Assembly (NCBI RefSeq): GCF_014642275.1
Contig: NZ_BMIM01000001.1
Coordinates: forward strand, 1 to 64,000
DNA length: 64,000 nt
Source: Flavobacterium lutivivi
GTDB lineage: Bacteria > Bacteroidota > Bacteroidia > Flavobacteriales > Flavobacteriaceae
Reading direction: 5' to 3'
Notes under the pieces: generated by a model
Seen by the model: only the letters and a program-made list of their open reading frames with translations
Database searches by the model: none
What the model was told of the DNA's origin: nothing
Shown: one piece after another, positions 15,554 to 23,164 of the stretch
How the letters are laid out: each line of letters begins with the position of its first letter
How positions within the stretch are numbered: the stretch's first letter is position 1
Translations under genes and position numbers: made by a program

Positions 15554-17770
15554 TTATTTTACTAAACCACCACCACTTTTTACTTTTTCTGTTTGAATTT
15601 CGGTGTTTTCTCTCTCAAGTTTTAAATTACCAAAATTGTAAGTCAGCGAAATTCTAAAATGTCTAGAATCTCTTTTTTCATAAAATTGTGTTTGAAGATT
15701 GGTTGACGATACTAGAGCGTTGACTTCGTTTGTGTTGAATAAATCGAATGCATGTAATCCTATTTTCAATTTTTTATCCATAAATTCTCTATGGAAAGAC
15801 ATACTAAACTCTTGAATTGGTTTTGTGATTCTATATATTTCCCAATTACCTGATGGAAGAATGTAATAACTCATACTACCTTTAACGTTCCATGGGAGTT
15901 GAATTTGTGCTTCAGCAGCATAATTCCAAATAGGTTTGTTACCAAATGAAAAGTCATATCCTTCTGTAACATTTTTGATGTAATTAATGCTTAGATAGAT
16001 GTAGTTCATTTTATCTATGTTAGCCATTCTTTTTTGAAATTCATCTTTACCCTTGAAGAAATAATCCAGCGGAATAGGGAAGTTTAAATAAGCACTAAAT
16101 GTTCTGTATTTTTCAAATTGTTCAAATGTTTGAATACTTACAGGTTCTGTTGCATCAGCATCAGCGTCAAATATGAATAAATTATGATCTTTTGCTACAG
16201 TATAATTTGCTCCTAATTGAACAAACTGCATGGCAGTAATTTTAAATTCATAATTGTCATAGAATGATGGATTTAAGAAAATATTACCTTCGTTAGTATT
16301 ATATTGGTCAAAATTAGAACCATTTGGATCCAATGTTTGGTAGCTTGGTTGAGATATTTTTCTGTTGTATGACGCTACAAGATTTATATCATTTGTTACT
16401 TCATATAACGCACTAACATTTGGGAACAAATTACTGTTATTAAAACTAATATCTGTTTTATCTCCATTTGTAATTCCTGTTCTATCTACATTAAAATTTT
16501 CGTATCGTAACCCAAGAGTCACGTTTAGTTTTTTGAATTTTTTTCGAGCTTCTGCATAAAAAGCAAGATTGGTTTCGTTGTAATCAAAATCAATGACTTT
16601 TGGAGTATTGGTGTTTAAAAAATAATTACCAGTATTATCTACTTTTAAAGTATTGAATTTTCCTCCAGTACTGATAGAAAAGTCTTTTTTCTGAAAAGGA
16701 ATTACAAAATCATATTTCAAGTAATAATTCAACAATTTGAAATCATTATTGGTGTTGTTAAAACTTTCAACATTATCTGAAATCGCATTTGAATTAAGTT
16801 TTGGAGTTCTACCAAAAATATTTGTAAAGCCAGTAACATCAAGTGTTCTGCCTAGAGTATCAAGTTTGGTTTTATATTGTAAACTTATTTCGTGATTATT
16901 GTTTTTTTCCTTGTTAGTACCTTTGTTAAAATAATCTTCGATACTTGTTCCAGTTGTCGATGCATCAAAAGTGCTTCTGTCATTCGATAAATTCAAATTA
17001 TAATTGAACAACAAATTTGATTTTTCGCTCAACTTGTAATTTGTTCCGGTTCTGAAATAAAAATTTCTATTAACTCTCAAATCAAATCTTTTTTGAAACA
17101 AAGACTCGTCAGGATTAAAGGCTGTAAAAGTTTGACCGCTAGTGTTTTTGTTGTCACTTTCAATATAATTATAACCAATCATAGTTTGCCAACTGAGGTT
17201 TTTTTCTTTCCCATTCAATAGGATTTGCGGACTTGGTTTTTGATATTTATTGAAATTATAGTTAATGTTGAAACTAGCATTTACTCCTTTTAATTTTTTT
17301 GAACTAGTAATCAAGTTAATAATTGAACCACTAGAGTTAGCATCAAATGCTGCTCCAGGATTGTAAATCAATTCTATTTTTTCGATGGCATTAGCAGGAA
17401 GCGAAGCAAGGTAGTTTTCTAAATCAGTGCCGCTCAATGTACTTGGAGCACCATCTATATATATTCTTACTCCTTTGCCATTTAGTGTTAATCCACCAAT
17501 AGGCGAAGCAATAACTCCCGGGATTTTTTTCACTGCTTCAAAAGCATTTCCAGTGCTCAACATTGGATTGTCTTTGATTGAAACAGTGGTTTTGTCTGAT
17601 TCAATTTTTACGAATTGCCTTTTTTTACCATAGATGGTAACTTCTTTTAACTCGTTGGTCTTTTCAACATTTTTGGTGCTGTCTTTAGCAACTTCGTTTT
17701 GAGGTTTTGTTTCTTGCGCCAATGAAACGGCTGATATTAGAAACAGTACTGATAAGAAAAATGATTTCAT
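15554..17770 (-). CDS. TonB-dependent receptor, outer membrane beta-barrel family
   Basis: 738 residues from the ATG at 17770, chosen because MKSFFLSVLFLISAVSLAQ is a clean signal peptide (the frame extends ten codons further). A plug domain lies at about 50-165 (TTVSIKDNPMLSTGNAFEAV, KKIPGVIASP, GVRIYIDGAPSTLSG, IEKIELIYNPGAAFDANSSG). A long beta barrel follows, ending LRISLTYNFGNLK-type strands and a short charged tail. It resembles the OMP_b-brl_3 group, which imports unknown ligands or acts without TonB. There is no carboxypeptidase-regulatory domain before the plug, and no SusD gene next to it, so glycan import is not indicated. Confidence 0.9.
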   Translation of the reverse strand: MKSFFLSVLFLISAVSLAQETKPQNEVAKDSTKNVEKTNELKEVTIYGKKRQFVKIESDKTTVSIKDNPMLSTGNAFEAVKKIPGVIASPIGGLTLNGKGVRIYIDGAPSTLSGTDLENYLASLPANAIEKIELIYNPGAAFDANSSGSIINLITSSKKLKGVNASFNINYNFNKYQKPSPQILLNGKEKNLSWQTMIGYNYIESDNKNTSGQTFTAFNPDESLFQKRFDLRVNRNFYFRTGTNYKLSEKSNLLFNYNLNLSNDRSTFDASTTGTSIEDYFNKGTNKEKNNNHEISLQYKTKLDTLGRTLDVTGFTNIFGRTPKLNSNAISDNVESFNNTNNDFKLLNYYLKYDFVIPFQKKDFSISTGGKFNTLKVDNTGNYFLNTNTPKVIDFDYNETNLAFYAEARKKFKKLNVTLGLRYENFNVDRTGITNGDKTDISFNNSNLFPNVSALYEVTNDINLVASYNRKISQPSYQTLDPNGSNFDQYNTNEGNIFLNPSFYDNYEFKITAMQFVQLGANYTVAKDHNLFIFDADADATEPVSIQTFEQFEKYRTFSAYLNFPIPLDYFFKGKDEFQKRMANIDKMNYIYLSINYIKNVTEGYDFSFGNKPIWNYAAEAQIQLPWNVKGSMSYYILPSGNWEIYRITKPIQEFSMSFHREFMDKKLKIGLHAFDLFNTNEVNALVSSTNLQTQFYEKRDSRHFRISLTYNFGNLKLERENTEIQTEKVKSGGGLVK

Positions 17771-17845
17771 TTTTTTGATTAATTTGATTGATGATTGCAA
17801 GTAAGACTATTCTTCAATCAAAATGTTACACCAAAAAAACTATTT

Positions 17846-17971
17846 TCAACAAAATATCTCTTTCTTTTCAAATTTTTCAATGGAACATCTATATGGTCCA
17901 CATCTCATTCTTCTTGGTCCACAAGAAGTTAGAAATAAAAAGGCAAGTAATATGATTAGAAGTTTTTTCAT
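17846..17971 (-). CDS. Small lipoprotein, 41 residues
   Basis: ATG at 17969-17971 and TGA at 17846-17848 on the minus strand. The protein begins MKKLLIILLAFLFLTSC, a textbook lipoprotein signal with C17 as the lipidated residue, and then has a short basic Cys-containing peptide (GPRRMRCGPYRC). The start lies 2 bp after the GH3-like gene's stop, so it is probably co-transcribed and translationally coupled. No function is recognised. The four cysteines in 41 residues and the repeated CGP-R pattern are unusual. It is easily missed because of its length. Confidence 0.72.
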   Translation of the reverse strand: MKKLLIILLAFLFLTSCGPRRMRCGPYRCSIEKFEKKEIFC

Positions 17972-17973
17972 CT

Positions 17974-19500
17974 TCAAAATGTTTTCTCCTTTTGCATTCC
18001 AATAAGTTGTTCCAAATAATCTCGTTGATTGGAAAGCCTCGGAATTTTGTGTTGTCCACCGAGTTTATTGTTGTCTTTCAGCCAATCATAAAAAAGATTT
18101 TGTCTAGCGACATTAATTTTTAATTGGTTTAAAGTCATGTTATTGTAGCGTTTAGCTTCGTAGTCAGAGTTTAGAGATTGCAATTTTTCATCCAATGTTT
18201 TTTGGAACAATTGAATATCCTCTGGATGTTTTTCAAATTCTATCATCCATTCATGGGCACCTTTTTCTTTGCCTTCCATAAAAATTGGCGCAACAGTATA
18301 ATCTTTGACTTCACAACCCAATTCCTTGCAAGCTATTGCTAATGCTTTGTCTGTATTTTCCACCATCAACTCTTCTCCAAAAACGTTGATGTGATGTTTT
18401 GTTCTTCCTGAAACTCTAATTCTATAAGGTTTTAATGAAGTAAAACGAACGGTATCGCCAATCATGTATCGCCATAAACCAGAGTTGGTCGTAATAACCA
18501 TTGCATAGTTTTTGAATAACTCTACTTCAGATAAGCGAATTATTTTTTGTTGAGGTGTTCCAAAGGTTTCCATTGGGATAAACTCATAAAAAATACCATA
18601 ATCAAGCATCAACAACAAATCATTAGAATAATTCAAATCTTGTATAGCAAAAAACCCTTCCGATGCATTGTAGATTTCATAGTATTTGAAGTCCGAACTC
18701 GGCAATATTTTTTTGTATTGCTCTCGATAGGGTTCAAAGCTTACACCACCATGAAAATATACCTCAAGATTTGGCCAAAGCTCCAGCAAGTTTTCTTTTC
18801 CTGTTTCTGTCAAAATTCGGTTTAACAAAACCAACATCCATGATGGAACACCAGCAAAACTAGTTACGTTTTCATTTTTTGTTTCATTGATAATCGCAGT
18901 TAATTTGCTTTCCCATTCGCTCATCAGTGATGTTTTGTTGCTTGGGGTACTGCTAAATTCTGCCCACATAGGCATGTTCTCTATCAATATTGCAGACAAA
19001 TCGCCAAAGAAAGTGTTGTTGTTTTCATAAATCTGTGAACTTCCGCCGAGGCGAAGACTTTTCCCTAAAAACATTTCGGAGTTTTCGTTGTTGTTCAAAT
19101 ACATGCAAAGCAAATCTTTGCTGGCTTTATAATGACAATCTTCCAATGCTTCATTACTCACAGGAATAAATTTGCTCTTAGCATTTGTTGTTCCACTAGA
19201 TTTTGCAAACCATTTAATAGGTGTGCTCCAAAAAACATTTTGATATCCTTTGCGCGTTTCTTCAATCATTGGTTCTAAATCTTCATAGGAAGAAACAGGA
19301 ATTCTTTCAGCAAATGTTTGATAAGATTTTATACTTTCAAAATCATATTTTTTACCAACAACTGTTTCGTCACACTGACGAATTAAGTTCATCAATAACT
19401 CATCCTGAACTTCATTAGGATATTTCAAAAACAATTCAATCTGATGAATGCGTTGTTTTAGAACCCAAGAAGCAATAGAATTTATTATTGGAAACGGCAT
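17974..19500 (-). CDS. GH3 auxin-responsive promoter family protein (acyl-adenylating fold)
   Basis: 508 residues. The GH3 fold is an ANL-type adenylating enzyme, known in plants for joining amino acids to jasmonate or auxin. The ATP-binding motif is present as KSSGTTNAKSKFIPVS, followed later by YNASEGFFA (second nucleotide motif) and the hinge region MIGDTVRFTSLKPYRIRVSGRTKHHINVFGEE. No carrier protein or partner enzyme sits beside it. Bacterial GH3 proteins are frequent in Bacteroidota but, as far as I know, have no established substrate. A -7-like box TATTTTTG lies on the minus strand at 19549-19556. Confidence 0.88.
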   Translation of the reverse strand: MPFPIINSIASWVLKQRIHQIELFLKYPNEVQDELLMNLIRQCDETVVGKKYDFESIKSYQTFAERIPVSSYEDLEPMIEETRKGYQNVFWSTPIKWFAKSSGTTNAKSKFIPVSNEALEDCHYKASKDLLCMYLNNNENSEMFLGKSLRLGGSSQIYENNNTFFGDLSAILIENMPMWAEFSSTPSNKTSLMSEWESKLTAIINETKNENVTSFAGVPSWMLVLLNRILTETGKENLLELWPNLEVYFHGGVSFEPYREQYKKILPSSDFKYYEIYNASEGFFAIQDLNYSNDLLLMLDYGIFYEFIPMETFGTPQQKIIRLSEVELFKNYAMVITTNSGLWRYMIGDTVRFTSLKPYRIRVSGRTKHHINVFGEELMVENTDKALAIACKELGCEVKDYTVAPIFMEGKEKGAHEWMIEFEKHPEDIQLFQKTLDEKLQSLNSDYEAKRYNNMTLNQLKINVARQNLFYDWLKDNNKLGGQHKIPRLSNQRDYLEQLIGMQKEKTF

Positions 19501-19571
19501 AATATAAACGGGAAATTATGATTTACGAATGAAGAACTATAACTTTACCAAAAATAGTAAATATTTTGTAA

Positions 19572-20366
19572 ATGATATATCAAGGTGTTCTCACAAAAAT
19601 GCAAACGGAGTTTTCTAACCCAATTCAATATTACTTGGTGTTCGAAAATAGTTTTTTAAGTTTAAATCAATTATTGGATAAATCATTTGAAATCAATTTT
19701 GAAGGCTATCAATGTTTGAATTGTGGAAAGAAGAAAAAAATTTTCCGTCAAGGATTTTGTTATGATTGCTTTATGGGAAGTGCTGCAGCTGGCGATTGGA
19801 TTATGAAACCCGAACTTTCTACAGCTCATTTAGATATTGAAGACAGAGATTTAGCGTATGAAAAGAAAGTACAATTACAACCACATATTGTCTATCTAGC
19901 ATTGTCTAGCGAAGTGAAAGTAGGAGTAACCAGAAAAACTCAAGTACCTACGCGTTGGATAGATCAAGGCGCCATTCAAGCCATTCCAATTGTTGAAGTT
20001 CCAAACAGATATTTGGCAGGAATTACTGAGGTAGCTTTAAAAGAACATTATGCCGATAAAACCAATTGGCAAAAAATGCTTAAAAATGAAATTCCCAAAG
20101 TAGATTTACTCGAAGAAAAATTATCATTAAAAGATTATATCCCAAATGAAGTTCAAGAATTTTATGATACGAACAATAGTAACATCTATCAACTTCAATA
20201 TCCTGTTTTAGAATATCCCAAAAAAGTGAATAGCCTAAATCTTGATAAATCACCAAATTTCTCTGGAAAACTTACAGGAATAAAAGGTCAATACCTGATT
20301 TTTGAAGATGGAACCGTTTTTAATGTGCGAACTTTTGAAGGTTATGTGGTGAAGATTTCGATTTAA
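19572..20366 (+). CDS. DUF2797 domain-containing protein
   Basis: 264 residues. A four-Cys zinc-binding motif lies at about 49-68 (CLNCGKKKKIFRQGFCYDCF). The DUF2797 core follows: HIVYLALSSEVKVGVTRKTQVPTRWIDQGA, which resembles a GIY-YIG-like beta-hairpin start (VYLALS...VKVGVT...RWIDQGA), and then VEVPNRYLAGITEVALKEHYADKTNW. The family's function is unknown; the zinc ribbon plus GIY-YIG-like region suggests nucleic acid contact, which is inference. The gene ends just before an inverted-repeat element. Confidence 0.85.
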   Translation: MIYQGVLTKMQTEFSNPIQYYLVFENSFLSLNQLLDKSFEINFEGYQCLNCGKKKKIFRQGFCYDCFMGSAAAGDWIMKPELSTAHLDIEDRDLAYEKKVQLQPHIVYLALSSEVKVGVTRKTQVPTRWIDQGAIQAIPIVEVPNRYLAGITEVALKEHYADKTNWQKMLKNEIPKVDLLEEKLSLKDYIPNEVQEFYDTNNSNIYQLQYPVLEYPKKVNSLNLDKSPNFSGKLTGIKGQYLIFEDGTVFNVRTFEGYVVKISI

Positions 20367-20390
20367 GTTCAAATATTCTAACTTAGACTT

Positions 20391-20464
20391 TGTCATGCTG
20401 ACGAAGGAAGCATCTAAAACATAGAGGAATTGAGTGATTAGATTCCTCCTTCGTCGGAATGACA
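20391..20464 (+). repeat. Intergenic inverted-repeat element (copy 1)
   Basis: 74-bp element whose ends are imperfect inverted repeats: left TGTCATGCTGACGAAGGA, right TCCTTCGTCGGAATGACA. It lies between DUF2797 and the AsmA-like gene. Its terminal TGTCATKCYGA pattern and size match the element at 36229-36304, and part of it resembles 36860-36896. Such elements are typical small repeated palindromes of Flavobacteriaceae; the RNA would fold into a long hairpin. Confidence 0.75.
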
Positions 20465-20477
20465 ATAAAAAAATAAA

Positions 20478-23054
20478 TTATTCTTTTTTCTTCTTGCCAA
20501 ATATACCTTTGATTAAGTCATTGGCTGTGTTTTTCACATTAGTTTTCACATCCGTTTTTGTACTATCAGTTTTGGGTTTTGTAGCATTTGAAATAACAGA
20601 ATTCAAAGCATCTTTGCCTTTATTTGTTAAGTTTTCTTTTTGTTGTTTCACAAGATTGTTAACCAAATTTGTAGTAGCTTGTTTTACATCGGTTGTGATT
20701 TTTGGAGTAGTAAAACTTCCGCCAATAGTTGCATTTACAGGTACATTTTCAACTTTTTTCGCATCGGCTGGAGATAATTTTGCAATTAGGTTGTTTGCCT
20801 CTGTGCCAAGATATTTTGCAGGAACATCGAGTTTCAAATTATAGCTCATACTTTGGTCAAAACCATGTGTTCCGCCAATATTTACTTTTATATCTTGATA
20901 TTTTAAGTCAAAAGGTTTAACGGTCACTTTTCCGTCTTTGAATGTCACTGCGGTTTTCAAATCGTTGAGGTTTAGTTTTTTCAAATCAATAAAATTCAAT
21001 TTATCATCCAATGCAGAAAGCAATGTTGAATTACTAGAATTTACTGTGGTAGAAAGTAATTGACCAAATAAATCTCCAGTTAATGTATTCAATTGAGGAG
21101 TTAGCTCTGTTGGATTTAAGTTACCCGAAAGTTTTATTTTAGAATTTAATTTACCATTAATTATACCCGCAATTGGAGCTATTTTTTTCATCATATCCAA
21201 TTGTGTAAAAGTTTGCATAATATCAACGGTATTCAAGCCTAAATCCATATTGAATTTTGGTGTTTTTTCTTTAGTAGAAATATCTCCATTGAAAGCGATT
21301 GAACCTCCAAAAATATCTGTTTTACCATTTTCAAGCGTGGCTTTTTGGTCTTTGATAATGATTTTTCCCGATACATTTTTCAAAGTTAAATTATCATATA
21401 AAACGGTGTTGGCTTTAGCCGTCAAAGAACAATTTAAAAAAGCTGGAATTTTCATTGCTTCCGATTTTTTAGCTTCTGTTTTGCTAGGAGTTTCGGTTGT
21501 CATAAAATCGGAAACTGCAAGTTGATTGGAATTCAGGTTGAAATTTCCTTTTAACTCTTGGTTTTTAAATACAAATCCATAGAAATTCTCCAAAACGCCA
21601 TTTACCGCCAAATCACTTTTTCCTGTAGTAGCATTGAATTGTTTTAGGTTAACTCTACTCGGGTTAAATTCTACCAAGACTTTGCTAATCTTCATGTTTT
21701 TTCCATTTTCATCAGTATAATTAAATCCTGATAAATCGATTGTTCCAGCGTTTTTAATTCGAGCATAATCGCTTTTTTCCACCGATTGCATATCAAATTC
21801 AGTAGTTACATCTGCTTTTAGAATTCCACTGAGCGGTTTGTCTAATTTTACAGGATAGGCTTTTGTTACATTTCCTAAGTTAATAGTTCCTTTTAAATCT
21901 GCATTTACCAGTGCATTTTCGGCAATATTTTTAATATTTGCTTTCGCATTAAAAACATCTTGATCTATTTGAAAAGATAATTTATCCAAATTGACATATG
22001 TATCGTTCATCAACCCAGTTTCATTGATGATTTTTGTATCAATGATTATATTTTCAACAGATTTTGGTAAGTTTTTGTATTTGAATGAAGCATTGTTGGA
22101 AGCGATATCAATGTTAAATTTAGGAACTGTTTTATCAGAATAAAGACCTTTTGCAAATCCAGCAACAGTAAAATCACCATTTGTTGTAACGTCATTAAGA
22201 TTACTTGCATACTGAGCAGGAATTAAACCCAAAAAGTTTTTGAATGATGAAGTTGGTGTTTTAAATTTCAAATCATACTCTTGTCCAGCATCAACCAATT
22301 GAATAAAACCATCAAATTCTAAAGGCAATTCATTGATTTTTGCTTTGTTTTCCTTGAAAGTATATTTGCTTTTGTCCAAATCAATTCCTAGAACTGCATC
22401 TAGCGACAAAGCAACATTTTTCATGTAATTTACTTTGTCCATATCGATGGAGATTTTTGTAGTTGTTTTTGTTTGTAAATCCAGTTTTGATGATGCAAAA
22501 TCTCCTTTGCCCTCGTGGTTGATACTATCTAAAACTAGCTTAATCTTTGATTGCTCATCATAATATTTGAACTTAAAATTTTCAACCTGATATTCTTTTA
22601 TTTTTAACGATAAAGGTTTGCTTTTTCCATCATCTGCCTTGCTTTTATCTTTGAGAGCAATGTCATAATTTCCAATGCCATCTTTATTGAAAATAATGTT
22701 GATTATTCCGTTTTTTGAAGAAATACCATCAATGTTTATCGGCTCGTTTTCACCTTTGAACAACTCCTTAATAGACATTTTTAGATTCAGTTCCTCAAAA
22801 GCTACAAGCGTATCACCTTCAAACGGAGCTTTGTTGATAATTGAGAGTTTGTCTATTGTTACGCTCGCATTCGGAAAATTCTTAAATAAACTCAAATCAG
22901 CATCATCAAAAGCAACTTTTGCATCAACGTTTTCGTTTATTGACGATAAAATTTTTGCTTTGATTTGGTCTTTAAAGAAATAAGGAACTGCAAAAGCAGC
23001 AGCAACTAACAATAATAAAACTATTCCAACAATTTTCAGGATTTTTTTCAGCAT
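20478..23054 (-). CDS. AsmA-like envelope protein
   Basis: 858 residues. One N-terminal membrane helix (about 6-27: KIVGIVLLLLVAAAFAVPYFF) is followed by FKDQIKAKILSSINENVDAKVAFDDADLSLFKNFPNASVTI, the AsmA signature. A long series of beta-rich repeats continues into an AsmA-like C-terminal domain (FNGDISTKEKTPKFNMDLGLNTVDIMQ). The tail is K/T/N rich (TTNLVNNLVKQQKENLTNKGKDAL). AsmA-type proteins form hydrophobic grooves bridging inner and outer membranes and are linked to phospholipid transport in proteobacteria; that role here is inferred from the fold. It is a single-gene unit. Confidence 0.88.
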   Translation of the reverse strand: MLKKILKIVGIVLLLLVAAAFAVPYFFKDQIKAKILSSINENVDAKVAFDDADLSLFKNFPNASVTIDKLSIINKAPFEGDTLVAFEELNLKMSIKELFKGENEPINIDGISSKNGIINIIFNKDGIGNYDIALKDKSKADDGKSKPLSLKIKEYQVENFKFKYYDEQSKIKLVLDSINHEGKGDFASSKLDLQTKTTTKISIDMDKVNYMKNVALSLDAVLGIDLDKSKYTFKENKAKINELPLEFDGFIQLVDAGQEYDLKFKTPTSSFKNFLGLIPAQYASNLNDVTTNGDFTVAGFAKGLYSDKTVPKFNIDIASNNASFKYKNLPKSVENIIIDTKIINETGLMNDTYVNLDKLSFQIDQDVFNAKANIKNIAENALVNADLKGTINLGNVTKAYPVKLDKPLSGILKADVTTEFDMQSVEKSDYARIKNAGTIDLSGFNYTDENGKNMKISKVLVEFNPSRVNLKQFNATTGKSDLAVNGVLENFYGFVFKNQELKGNFNLNSNQLAVSDFMTTETPSKTEAKKSEAMKIPAFLNCSLTAKANTVLYDNLTLKNVSGKIIIKDQKATLENGKTDIFGGSIAFNGDISTKEKTPKFNMDLGLNTVDIMQTFTQLDMMKKIAPIAGIINGKLNSKIKLSGNLNPTELTPQLNTLTGDLFGQLLSTTVNSSNSTLLSALDDKLNFIDLKKLNLNDLKTAVTFKDGKVTVKPFDLKYQDIKVNIGGTHGFDQSMSYNLKLDVPAKYLGTEANNLIAKLSPADAKKVENVPVNATIGGSFTTPKITTDVKQATTNLVNNLVKQQKENLTNKGKDALNSVISNATKPKTDSTKTDVKTNVKNTANDLIKGIFGKKKKE

Positions 23055-23164
23055 GGCAAAAATATTTCAGTTTGAAATTACCTCACAAAGATAATGCCAT
23101 CAAAATTAATCAGTATTATCAAACGACTGTTATATTTTACAAAACTTTAATAATTGAAAAGTTT

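Noticed and set aside
17823-18005. Open frame on the plus strand
   Set aside because: It runs across the small lipoprotein gene and has no plausible N-terminus; the minus-strand lipobox and its 2-bp spacing to the GH3-like gene are more convincing.
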